Of a stretch of 64,000 bases of DNA, positions 10,398-20,868 are shown one piece after another. Origin of the DNA: Cunninghamia lanceolata (Eukaryota; Streptophyta; Pinopsida; Cupressales; Cupressaceae); assembly GCA_027924645.1 (NCBI GenBank), contig BSBN01000355.1, positions 1,375,001 to 1,439,000 of the forward strand, written 5' to 3'. The stretch's first letter is position 1. Each line of letters starts with the position of its first letter. A program made the translations under genes and the position numbers. The notes below the pieces were generated by a model that had not been told where the DNA came from, did not search any database, and saw only the letters and a list, made by a program, of their open reading frames with translations.

Positions 10398-11430
10398 ACC
10401 TTGTCTAACTTTTTTCGGAATACAGATCTGCAATAATTATATGAAGAATCATTCAATTTAAAGGTTTTGAGTTTTCCAGTTTCAGAAATCTGGACGTGGT
10501 TACTGCTGGGATTTGTTTTTAAGAGGCTCTCGGCTTTGTTTCAGCAAATTACTGATGATTATTCAATCTTAAACAGCCTCTCTCCAAATATAAATTGGTA
10601 GCAAAGAAGCTTGTAATCTTATCGTCTGTTCGCATGTCAGTCTTTAATGAAAGTTTACAAACGTTTCTCTCCCACTCTTTGTTAAGTAACTGCATAAAAA
10701 ATTCACAATAAATAAATATTTTCCTTGTTAGGAAACCAACCAGGCTCCACCTTAAAGTAGTTGCAGACCATCTTCAACATATTATCTATACCGAAATAAA
10801 TAGTTACCAATATATTGGAAGAGCTTAAACAGCCTGTACATTGTCAATACGGTAAAATTTTGTTGAAACCTACTGACTGATCTGTTTCCTGTCAAAAACA
10901 TGGAGGACTGTGGATTAAACTAATTGATAGAAGAAGTCAAAATTGTTGGAAGTTGAAAATTCAGAAAGTCCGACACACAACATGCGGACTGTTTACAGTG
11001 GGCAACATCGAACATAAACTAGCTTCAGTGGCCGACATCGAACATAAAAACTAGCTTATCTGTCATGCATCACGCCAGTTGGTGATCCAGCTTAATTTGA
11101 AACTCTGTTATTATTGCAGTTGTAATCTCAGGTTTCGTCAATTTGAAAAAAAAAAATTAGTTTTTGTGTGCCTCTAGCAGCCATCGAAAGACCAGATCCA
11201 TGAAATTTTTAGTCCCTGCCTGCGGCGCCAATAACCAAAATTACCCTAAGTTTTTTAGTCCCAATTTCATAATATTTTTGTGTTGAACTTTGTGTAATGA
11301 GAATAATCAATGTTAAGCCTAAATTGTTTTAGTTTTAATGAATATTGAGACAGCAATATTAGCTTGAGCTTTTTTTTCATTGGTTTGTTCTTTTTGTAGC
11401 CCATTGGCAATATAGTTGAAATAGTTTATT

Positions 11431-11731
11431 TTGTTGTTTTTTGTTTTAGCTTCGTTCTGCCTAGGGTTTCCTTTGTTTTTGCAGGGCCTCCGCGTGTGTT
11501 GCAGCTTCAACTCGTGGCGGCGTTGGAATTTGCATGTTTCAATGGGTTTGAGCATGGCCGCGTGTGGCCCGTTTTCCGTTGCAGGCAGAGAGGTGGCAGC
11601 GGAGGATATGGTGGAGGCGAAGCACGATTATTATGTTTGCAGGCAGTGTCTCAAATGGATGGTTTGCGTTCAGAAATATTCTGGCTGAGATTGATAATGC
11701 CTGCAACTTAGTACTGCCAATCCAGGTCAGA
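11431..11731 (+). other. GC-richer exon-like segment, unidentified
   Basis: This stretch is GC-richer than its surroundings and ends at a plausible donor (CCAG then GTCAGAG, 11727-11733). One frame reads NILAEIDNACNLVLPIQ just before it. I do not recognise the protein. It could be a third captured exon or the 5' part of the PPR source gene. Confidence 0.3.
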
Positions 11732-11987
11732 GATTTCTGAGTCTTTGTGTTTCTTGTATTTTTTTCCTTGTTAGCTAATGCCCAGAATGCCCAAATTTTG
11801 TTTGAATGTTAAATCTTCTTTGGGAGGCTAGAGCTTCTGTGTACATGTTTCTGTATGGAATGTATCTTTTATATGCCTTGCTGAGGAAAATTTCCCAAAT
11901 TCCTACAACCATCAACAGCAGATTGCATACAATAATACTGACTCAAATTTTAGGAGGAAAGGAGAGTAATCGGGCAATAGCCCTCTT

Positions 11988-12192
11988 CCTTAGGTTTTCT
12001 TAGTGAATTGCAACCTCTGTAAAATCTGTAAATGCACAATGCAATTTGCAGGTGTAAAGCCAAATTCCACAACCTTTGCCAGCATCCTCCCCCTTAGGTT
12101 TTATTAGTGAGTTGCAACCTCTGTAAAACATTCAAAGCAAATGCAATTTGCAGGTGTAAAGCCAAATTCCACAACCTTTGCCAGCATCCTCC
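11988..12192 (+). repeat. 102-bp tandem duplication at the head of the PPR array
   Basis: CCCTTAGGTTTT ... GCCAGCATCCTCCC occurs twice in succession. The spacing between equivalent Gln codons (12042 and 12144) is 102 bp, so the PPR frame is kept. Each copy contains GVKPNSTTFASILP. Confidence 0.8.
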
Positions 12193-13068
12193 CTGCCTGT
12201 ACCAAAATCGGAGCTTTGGAATAGGGCATGGACATGCATCAAAGCATAATAGAAGGGGGATTTTCAACAGATCTCATAGTTGGAAATGCTCTGGTAGACA
12301 TGTATGTAAAATGTGGAAGCATAGTGAAAGCACGTGAACTGTTTGACAGAATGCCTCAAAGAAACGTGGTCTCATGGACTGCAATGATTGCAGGATATGC
12401 ACAAAATGGATTTGTTGAAAAGGCTTTAGAAACATTCAAGCAAATGCAATTGGCAGGTGTAAAGCCAGACTCAACAACCTTTGCCAGCATCCTCCCTGCC
12501 TGTGCCGAAATTGGAGCTTTGGAACAGGGCATAGACATCCATCAAAGCATAAAGAAGGAGGATTTTTTTTAGATGTTATAGTTGCAAGTGCCCTGGTAGA
12601 CATGTATGCAAAATGTGGAAGCACAGACCAGGCACGTGAACTGTTTGACAGAATGCCTCAAAGAAATGTGTTCTCATGGACTACAATGATTGCAAGATAT
12701 GCACAAAATGGATTTGTTGATAAAGCTTTAGAAACATTCAAACAAATGCAATTGGCAGGTGTAAAGCCAGATTCAACAACATTTGTCAGCATCCTCCTTG
12801 CCTGTGCCAAAATAGGAGCTTTGGAACAGGGTATGGACATCCATTAAAGCATAAAGGAAGGGGGGTTTTTGTCAGATGTTACAGTTGCAGGTGCCCTGGT
12901 AGACATGTATGCAAAATGTGGAAGTATAGACAAGGCACGTGAACTGTTTGACAGAATGCCTCAAAGAGATGTCATCTCATGGAATGCAATGATTGCAGGA
13001 TATGCACAAAATGGATTTGTTGATAAGGCATTAGAAACATTCAAGCAAATGCTTCAATTAAATGTATG
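12042..13068 (+). pseudogene. PLS-class PPR array, recently amplified and broken
   Basis: A 303-bp unit (101 codons = P+L+S repeats) is repeated about three times: equivalent codons lie at 12144, 12447 and 12749, with the array breaking off in the next unit at 13051. Each unit contains ALVDMYAKCGS, ARELFDRMPQR, SWTAMIAGYAQNGF, ALETFKQMQLAGVKPD and ACAxIGALEQG. Adjacent units are near-identical at DNA level, unlike normal PPR repeats, so they arose by recent tandem duplication. Lesions are TAG at 12222, a 1-bp loss in a T-run near 12565 and TAA at 12845. There is no start, targeting peptide or E/DYW tail. The source family edits or processes organellar RNA. Confidence 0.85.
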
Positions 13069-14082
13069 AGGAAATTAACAATACAATGGATTGCAGCATT
13101 TGACCTTGAAGACACAACTACAAAACAGGTATGCATATGGTGAAATATGATGGTTAGGTACAACTTGTCCCACATAGTATTAGCATAAGTTTTGCTTTCT
13201 TTGTTAATTATGATTCAAGAGTTTTGCTTTCTTTATTAATTATGATTCAAGGCTTTTGCTTTCTTTATTAATTGTGATTCAAGAGTTTTACTTCCTTAAA
13301 TAGGCACCAGACAGTCATACAATTGCATGGAACTCTTTGAAGGTGGGTTACAAATATGAGTTTCTCCTTTGTTCTGTCTTTTGTTGGTTTTGTTTCTTAC
13401 TGGGGCAAACGTTTAGACAAACATGCAACTTGTTAAAAGTTTCTTATTCTAGTTATGATGTAAAGGTTGTGAAAAATAATCATATTGTGTTGTGTTCTAG
13501 GTGGTTGTATTAAGTTTTGATATTAATCTCCTTGATATATCAAATAATACCTTGTCTCAAGGTTCAGATGGCATTCTGGTTCCCAGAGGATTTGGTGACC
13601 GTGGCTACTACGAAAATACTGGCAGCAAAATATGCTCAAGAAAATAATGTTCCCTATCTGGACATTTACTTGGGAATGCATATTCTTGTGATTGAGTTTG
13701 CACAAACATTCTTTCCATATACGTGCAGGTCTACAACCATGCTTTGAATCATGCGATTCTAATTCCAATTCTAGTATTCCACATTTTGTGATGTAGCTAC
13801 ATGGAGTTGAGCCGTCTTTTGTTACAAAGAAAATGTTACAAGAACAGACCTACAATGTAAAAAGTAAAAAGACCAAGAGAACCTGTAGGTCTGCTTTTCA
13901 CTACAATATAATCAATAGTTGTGTGGGGTGGGTTGTTAATAAACTTTATTCAATTTGCTTATTTATTTTGTATTCATCTTACAGGTACTTGGAATGGTTG
14001 GAGCAAACAATTTGACTCAAACACCACATATACTTGTGTTATCTTCATGTCGGAGGTCAATATCTCTATGCCTAAGTTACAA
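13057..14082 (+). pseudogene. CTP synthase gene fragment (four exons)
   Basis: Exon 1 (13057-13128) reads KLTIQWIAAFDLEDTTTKQ and ends at GT. Exon 2 (13304-13342) reads APDSHTIAWNSLK between AG and GT. Exon 3 (about 13561-13728) reads SDGILVPRGFGDRG, then after a frameshift KILAAKYAQENNVPYL and LGMHILVIEFAQ. Exon 4 (13985 to about 14082) carries FDSNTTYTCVIFMSE. These are successive blocks running into and through the glutaminase domain of CTP synthase, which makes CTP from UTP and glutamine. The GICLGMQ nucleophile motif is DIYLGMH, so the catalytic Cys is Tyr (13667-13669). Exon 1 joins the truncated PPR array with almost no spacer. Dead, but the identity is clear. Confidence 0.85.
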
Positions 14083-15480
14083 TGTGTCCGGGTTATAGGA
14101 CATATTTTTAGAATGTAGACTGCATCATGGTCAAGAATATGCTAGAGTATGTATTCAGATCATATTAAACTTTGATTGAAAAGTGTCACCTTTAATGACA
14201 TTTATACTTCTTAGTTATAAGTATCTAATTATGGAACTCTCAAAATAAATAGTTTAATCATTCAATTTTATACATTGCTTAGAATGTGTTTTTGCTTTCC
14301 ACTTGTGCTGTACTTTCATCATACATTCCATTAATGAGAGTTCCTAGTTTTTGTTTGTATCTATTGCGGTGGTAGTGTTGATTTCAAGGGCTGCAATGCA
14401 CAATTCATGCCATTAACTTTAGACAGGGACTGCAGCTGCAGCGCAGCCCTTGTTAGTAAGTGTGTTTAGTAATAGATCTCAAATCATAAAAATAGTCATT
14501 GAAGGAATAGAACTGAAAATGAAATAAAACAACCCTGGCTAAAGTGAGTATAAGCGTCCTATGATAAACAACTAAAATATAGCCCAAATTTAAGTTGGAG
14601 TCAAATTTTCGTTAACGTGTAAAGTCCATCTATTCTAAAATTAAAATCACAATGAAAAATGTTGGAGAGAGTGAAAATTCTATGACTATCAGAGACAGCT
14701 CACTCAATAGTATTACAAGCAGCACCAGTGTCTGCATGATTTTCGGTGTCAAAGAATTCATTAGAATTTTATAGATATAGAACACCGAGAAGCAAACAAT
14801 TCACAGAAATGTAGTGAGTTTGACAAATATTGCACATAACTGGAACTGACTTCAATATAGAAATTATTTTGCAGTCAAATCCAACCAAATAAAATTATAA
14901 CGTAATCAATACCGATATGTTGTATTTCACATGGGCCATCTTTTCACATAAAAAAAATATAACATAGGAATTGTTTAATCTCTTCTAAATTCTTTCCACA
15001 TTTCAACATGGTTTTTTCTTAATTTTAAATATTTTGAAAAGAGATAAGTTAGGTCTCCTTTGGGAAAGAGGATGAGTTTTTTTTAAAGAATAATTATTAA
15101 TTATACTCAAATTTATGTGGCATAATCATTTGTGTTTTTCTTGTTTGATAATTGATTATAGTCAAGTTAAAGAGCAGCAATTTAGAAATTACTACTAGAA
15201 GCCAAACAATGGAAGACCACACCTTAAATGTCACTGTTTGGATTTGAATTTAGGTTTCCACAACCAGAACCCAACACTTTAACCACTTAGTTATATACAT
15301 TCAATTCAATAATTTAAACAAAATCTATAAAATTAATTTGTATTTTACTTTCTAAAAATACAAGTTATTTACTTATTTAATAATATTTGTAAGCATTACC
15401 AAATTTACTTTAATATTGAAATCCAGCACTTAAATATTATTCGTGGTTAAACCATCAACAACAATTTTATACCAGATCTA
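14083..15480. other. No gene seen; ancestral segment sequence
   Basis: 14083-14452 is the tail of the TTAGT-flanked block. From 14458 the sequence matches 33335-34280. It is AT-rich with no coding signal. Confidence 0.6.
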
Positions 15481-15484
15481 CACC

Positions 15485-15680
15485 AAAAAGAAGTAAATAT
15501 TTATTCTACCTTTACCTTTTATCATTTATGCTCATACTACTAACCACTTGGAATAAATATTATTCTACCTTTACCTTTTATTGTTTATGCTCATGCTATT
15601 CACCATCTAGAATAAATATTATTCTACCTTTGCCTTTTACCATTTTTGCTCATGCTACTTGCCTCTTGGAATAAATTTAG
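15485..15680. repeat. Minisatellite, ~60-bp unit, three copies
   Basis: The unit AATAAATATTATTCTACC ... TTTATGCTCATGCTACT ... CACTTGG repeats at about 15493, 15551 and 15611. Related arrays occur at 34290-34530 in the same orientation, and reverse-oriented pieces at 23520-23630, 24633-24760 and 29290-29400. Confidence 0.8.
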
Positions 15681-15715
15681 CAACCATCCATCTTACAACA
15701 AACTTTAATGTCGAG

Positions 15716-16005
15716 TTATAAGACAAACTAACAAGTGGGCACACAACTATATGGAATGATTTTATTCTTATTCTTATTTTATTTTTTATGGAGGGTTTTA
15801 TGTCAAAATGAAACTATTTTTGCAATCTGATTGGGGGCACAAATCTAATATGATACCTTATAAGACAAGCCAACAAGTGGGCACACAACTATATGGAATG
15901 ATTTTATTCTTATTCTTATTTTATTTTTAATGGAGGGTTTTATGTCAAAATGAAACTATTTTTGCAATATGATTTGGGGGCACAAATCTAATATGATACC
16001 TCTTT
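15716..16005. repeat. 144-bp tandem duplication
   Basis: TATAAGACAAxCxAACAAGTGGG begins at about 15716 and 15860 and each copy runs through TGGAGGGTTTTATGTCAAAA. Copy 2 of the segment (34570-34710) has a single unit. Confidence 0.8.
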
Positions 16006-16149
16006 AGCTAAGAGTCAAGTATGGAGGGGTGTGCATTTTACCAAAGTCATCCAAGCCATGATTTTGGCCTCATCCCTTGTGGTGTCAAGGATCTTGCACT
16101 TAGCAAGACTTGATCCCTAGTGGGCTCATTTAGAACCATTCAACTTCAC

Positions 16150-17080
16150 TAGTAGACCAAGGGCCCTTTGTCAAATGAAATGATTTTGGTTACATTTATG
16201 AGACCAAATAATTCATGTGATCATTCATTGTATTGGTTATTTCAATCATTTAAAGATTTTTTAGAAATGATAATTATGCAACAAGATTTAGCAAAAAATG
16301 TTTTAGAAATGCACGACTAATGGGTACTAGGTAGACCAGATATAGATCTATCAAAGACAATAATGAGTAAGGCTTGGCAACAGAGAAGATGCCATTAATT
16401 ATTCACAGCTTTGATTACATAGTGAGCTATGCTCTCATCAATTTGAACAACTCACCTCTTTGGATTTTGCCTATCACCAACAACAACCACATGAATGCCA
16501 ACCAAATGCAGGCAATTGCAAGTAATAATGGACAGGTGCAAATTTTATAATTTTTATTAGGCCAAATTGGGCTTAGAAAGGCCATTATTTTATAGGTTTT
16601 CACTTTTGAGATCAATTTTGCAATCTCTATTTAATTGTATTAATTTAAGTATTTGTGTGCTAGGGTATGAACCTATGACTAAAATATATCTATAATTGTG
16701 GTCGATATCAGTATGTAGTGGGCTCTTCAAAATATATATAGAAACATTTCTTCCTATGTGAGTCCATTGTACTCCAACTTTATAACCTTCAGAAACTACA
16801 CAACAAAAAAATTAACTGATTCAACTTGTAGAAATATGTCTATATATCATAACCACAAAATTGTTCAATAAAATAAAAATACACAAGAATTAATAAATCC
16901 CAAAAGAATGGGTCAAAATTAATACAAGAAATCAATGTTCATTTACCTCTTCATGTTCCATGTCTCATGAAAAGAAAATTCATACAACTTTTGGCTAAAC
17001 CCTTCATTGCTTTAACATTTGTTATTTCTTTTCCACATTTGCATGTTGCTATATATGGTGTTCACACCATGGCACATGTC
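16150..17080. repeat. ~930-bp repeat unit, copy 1a
   Basis: It begins TAGTAGACCAAGG and ends ACCATGGCACATGTC. It is followed directly by a second copy. Further copies are at 34860-35787 and 35788-37480 (interrupted), and one is inverted at 59700-60506. On the reverse strand a ~35-codon stretch (about 16525-16400) reads GIHVVVVGDRQNPKR, stop, VVQIDESIAHYVIKAVNN. I do not recognise it. Confidence 0.8.
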
Positions 17081-18021
17081 TAGTAGACCAAGGACCCTTT
17101 GACAAATAAAATGATTTGATTACGTTTATGAGACCAAATGGTTTATAGTATCGTTCATTGTATTGGTTGTTTCAATTGTTCAAAGATTTTTTAGAAATAA
17201 CAATTATGCAACAAGATTTAGCAAAGTATATTTTAGAAATGTGTTTTAATGGGTATTGGGTAGACCAAATATAGATCTACCAAAGACAACAACGAGTAAG
17301 GATCGAGAACAAAGAAGATGCCATCAATTGTTCACAACTTTGATTACATAGTGGGATATGCCCTCATCAATTTGAACAACCCACCTCTTTATATTTTGCC
17401 TATCATCAGCAACAACCACATGAATGCCATCCAAATGCAGGTGATTACAAGAAATAATGGACAAGTGTGAGTTTTGCAATTTTCATTAGGGAAAATTGTG
17501 ATTAGAAAAGGCCATTGTTTTTATAGGCTTTCACTTTTGAGATAAATTTTTCGAGATCTATTTGATTGTCTTGATTTAAGTATTTGTGTGCTAGGCTACC
17601 AACCTATAACTATAAACTATATATCTGTAATTGCGTCCAATATTAGTATCTAGTGGGTTGTTCAAAATATATATAACAATGCTTCTTCCCATGTGAGGCC
17701 ATTGCCCTCCAACTTTATAAGCTTCAAAAATTGCATGAATGTATAATCTAACAAAGACATTCATTGAGTAAACTTATATTTAAATATGTCTATAAATCAT
17801 AACCATTGTTTATTAAAATGAAAATGCATTTGAATTAATAAATCCCAAAAGAACAGGGCAAATTAATACAAGCAATCAATGCTCATTTGCCTCTTCATGT
17901 TCCATGTCTCATGAAAAGAATACTTGCGCAACATTTGGCTAAACTCTTCATTGCTTTAATGTTGGTTATTTCTTTTCCATATCCGTGTGTTGTACGTGTT
18001 GTTCACACTATGGCACATGTC
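17081..18021. repeat. ~930-bp repeat unit, copy 1b
   Basis: Direct tandem neighbour of 16150-17080, aligning along its whole length with scattered differences. The last part (GTTCACACTATGGCACATG) gives way to unique sequence at about 18022. Confidence 0.8.
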
Positions 18022-18209
18022 CACATATGATGGAATAAAAAAACATGTAGTTAGAAAAACTCAACAACATCCAATAAAACTATTTGATTAGCCTTAATGT
18101 ATTTCATTTTCAAAATTCTATGGTATTATTTTATGTGCTAAAAAAAGATATAAAAGACCCATAAAATAAGTAATTTATATGGACCATTTCATTTATAATC
18201 AAATCATAT

Positions 18210-18445
18210 CAAGAGTGCCCTTAGTTTGGTGGTGAAGTTGAAAGGTTCGGAATGAGCCCATCAGCGATCAAGTCTTACTAAGTGCAGGGCCCCTGACACC
18301 ATAACCTTGGTTGAGGCCGAGATCATGCCCGAGGCGAGTTTGGCGGAATGAATACCCCTCAGTCCTTGGTTCTCAGCCGAAGAGGTTCAGCCTAAGGCTC
18401 GTGCTTCCTTATCGGGTAGCAAAAACAATTTTGTGGATGATCTCC
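18210..18445. repeat. Block inverted relative to 16010-16180
   Basis: GTGAAGTTGAAAGGTTCGGAATGAGCCC and what follows match, in reverse complement, the sequence at 16020-16175 (GATCAAGTCTTxCTAAGTGC, GACACCA, ATCATG). The same pair exists in copy 2 (34725-34865 and 37690-37880). It forms an outer inverted repeat around the two ~930-bp units. Confidence 0.7.
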
Positions 18446-18614
18446 ATAAAAAAAAAATGTATAATATTTAAATATGCATTTACATTTTTAAAAATAACAT
18501 ACATAATATTCAAATTTTAATATCTAAAATAAATCAAAACATAAAGTAAAATTTTTAAAAGATTCACTTTCCCTATTAATTTAACACTAAAATATTCTAA
18601 TAATAAAACACCTT

Positions 18615-18700
18615 ATGAGCGGGACCTGGCTTGATTGGCTAAAGCACCCTGTTGCAGGCAAGAGGTCACGAGGTCCAATCCCTCTGCCCACGTTGTACCA
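18615..18700 (+). mobile_element. tRNA-derived SINE-like head
   Basis: TGGCTTGATTGG at 18627-18638 fits a pol III A box, and GGTCCAATCCC at 18672-18682 is close to a B box. Their spacing of 45 bp is that of a tRNA. The sequence is missing at the same place in copy 2 (38250), so it arrived later. It does not fold as a functional tRNA with a clear anticodon arm. SINE-like is an inference. Confidence 0.45.
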
Positions 18701-19080
18701 GAGGGCATGTCGTGCGATACGTTCAAAACGGCACGCTTCCCGCGTTTGAAGAAATGATGACCCGCGGAGGACTTGAACTCGGGATTCGAGCCATTTCCGA
18801 CGTACACGCCTCTCCAAACATGTAGGAATTGGGCCCACCACTTGGAGGTCGTGATGGACGGGGCTCTCGCCCACAGGTGCGAAGTTGCGGAAGAGGTGAA
18901 GCATCGGATCAGTCGTCATGGTCGGAGGACGTTTTTCTCCACACCCACAATCAAACTCCTCTCCACTGCTTCTAACGCCCTTTGTTGTAAAGAGATGGAC
19001 GAGGAGGCAATTTATAGAGGCATAAAGCAGAGGGGAAGGTAAGAAAAAGGAAACCGACCGCCGGTGATTGGGCCCTAAGA
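18700..19080. repeat. GC-rich repeat island shared with 38540-39040 and 26131-26300
   Basis: Shared strings are GTTTGAAGAAATGATGA, CCACCACTTGGAGGTCGTGA and AGAGATGGACGAGGAGG followed by CAATTTATAGAGGCATAAAG. A 180-codon open frame on the reverse strand (19129-18587) is not kept in the other copies, so I treat it as chance. Confidence 0.6.
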
Positions 19081-20732
19081 AAACGGTTTTTAGTAGGTAT
19101 TGATGAGAATTTTTACAAGTTTTTGACAATTAGATAATCTTATGAAAATTTTTTTTAGCACCATGGAGTGTTCAAAATTTAAGTTCGTACATTTTTAAAA
19201 GTTGTGGAGATTGTTTTAGTAATAGTTAATATTAAAATATTGCAAATGTTTTTGAATGAAATTATGTGGTGTAAAGCTTTTAAGTTGATAGAATAAATTT
19301 TCAGCACGCTTTGAAAGATACTGAATCAAAAAGTAGAGGCTCCCATTTTTTGAAGATAAGATTCCAATTTTATCTTGTTAATTTTTATGAGCTCTATTCA
19401 ATTCTGAAGTGACATTAAGCTCTTGACCGTTTTATGTTGTCTATATCTATATTTTCAGCTTACTATAAACTTGGTATATAAATATAATCATTTATTTTTA
19501 TTAAAAACAGATTTACCTTCAAAATATGTTTGTTTTGGAGTTTAGAGGGAGATTATGAGTGGAGTAAGCAAATGTTATGGAGGACATTTAAATAGCAACT
19601 TGGCATTGCAATTAAATTGGTTTTATATGTTTTATAAAAAGTTATTAAGATGTGGTTGAATTTTAAACAAGAAATTTTGAGGAAGAGAATATAGCAAGGG
19701 GAAATAAATTTATTTATATAAATTGATTATTGGGAGTTTATTAATAGGATGGGAAACATGGGGAGGTGAAAATAGATATATATAACTATAAAATAGATTT
19801 ATATTGATATGGTGTTAATTATAGGAGCTTTCTTTCTATATATAGTAAGAGAATTTTTATATTCAAAAGAATTTATATATCTTTGTTAAAACATGTTTAG
19901 ATATGAATATGTTTCTTTGGAGTTTAGAGGGGAATTTTGTGAGAATAAGGGTATGTTATGGAAGATATTTAAATGACAACTTGCATTGTCAAGTAATTTG
20001 ATTATGTGTTTTTTTTTAAAATTGTGTGATGTGTTTAAATTTTAAATGAGAAATAACATGGGTATGTGTTGGCACCCCTAACATCACCCTAGTCAACTCT
20101 AGGGGCCATTTTTGAAAGCACACGAAAATGTAAAATAATGTCTTTATATGCTTTTTGCCTTAAATTTTCCCTTCATGAGTTTCCCTCTTACCACACATAT
20201 TCATTGCTCACAACAATAATAGACATGGTACATCCGGTTCCTACCAATGAGTTGTGTACATAGTGTGTTTTGATTTGGAAATTAAGATGAAATTAAGTTA
20301 GAAGTGTAAATCAAGGAAAAACATATATAAAATAGAAATGCAATTACTTAGCCATTATAAATTGTAATGTTTGTAAGAGATATATTGCTTTTGACATAGA
20401 TATAGATAGTTTAACAAAATGTCTTTTAAGATCAATGTTATATGTTTGGAATTGTAAATGTTGTATAACATAACAAGTTTCCAATAGTTGGGAAATCAAT
20501 AATATGTAAATGTGTATCTACAAGAAAGGATGTATAATGCACAATTTATAGAATACAATTTCAGCTATATTGAATTAATTCTTAGTAGTCTTGAATTAAT
20601 TGTTAACAAGGTTTGTTTCATGTATTTATAAGCAATTTTTAATTGTATTTGTGAAGGATGATGTGAGCAGTCATTTTATGAAATTATTAAAATTAAATTA
20701 AACATTTTGAAGTTTGAACAACTTTTTTTAAT

Positions 20733-20868
20733 TATTTGAAGAGGTATTATCTTAGACTTGTGCTCTCCAAGTGCAAAAATTATCTAAGTTTGACATAAAA
20801 TCCTCCATAAAAAATAATTTAAAATTAAAATAAAATCGTTTCATATAATTGTGTCCCTACTTGTTGTC
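20733..20868. repeat. Inverted copy of 15880-16010, split by a solo LTR
   Basis: GAGGTATTATCTTAGACTTG ... GACATAAAATCCTCCAT is the reverse complement of the 15866-16010 unit. The match resumes at 23454 (TTGTCTTATAACTTGACATT), beyond the inserted solo LTR, and runs on into an inverted minisatellite at 23520-23630. Confidence 0.75.

Larger units (their letters stand above)
11214..14452 (+). mobile_element. 3.2-kb TTAGT-flanked block carrying PPR and CTP-synthase fragments
   Basis: Copy 2 reads straight across this point (33320-33335), so the block is either an insertion in copy 1 or a loss in copy 2. TTAGT occurs at both edges (11209-11213 and 14453-14457), as for a 5-bp target duplication. 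The right end closes with a perfect 10-bp inverted repeat (CAAGGGCTGC 14386-14395, GCAGCCCTTG 14443-14452) ending exactly at TTAGT, plus a palindrome CTGCAGCTGCAG. Inside are parts of two unrelated host genes in the same orientation, with introns kept in the CTP-synthase part. This resembles gene-capturing DNA transposons (Pack-type or Helitron). No transposase and no decisive terminal signature are visible. Confidence 0.6.
9629..20734. repeat. Large duplicated segment, copy 1
   Basis: It matches 31938-40679 in the same orientation. Shared landmarks in order: AATATTTATTGCAACCATG (9629/31938), the PPR remnant (10308/32471), the AGTAAGTGTGTTTAG stretch (14455/33330), the 60-bp minisatellite (15485/34290), two ~930-bp repeats (16150/34860), the TTCGGAATGAGCCC block (18220/37690), and the closing ACAACTTTTTT (20720/40670). 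Private to this copy are insertions at 9686-9952, 11214-14457 and the SINE-like block from about 18615. Confidence 0.85.

Noticed and set aside
11209..14457. Typical Helitron
   Set aside because: The 3' side has a palindrome but no CTRR end, and the site is not a plain A/T junction; a TTAGT direct repeat is not a Helitron feature. Left unclassified.
18615..18690. Functional tRNA gene
   Set aside because: A and B boxes are present, but no acceptor stem pairing or convincing anticodon arm was found.
18587..19129. 180-codon open frame on the reverse strand
   Set aside because: Low-complexity of stops in a GC-richer island; not kept at the matching site 38540-39040, no motif, and it overlaps the SINE-like head.
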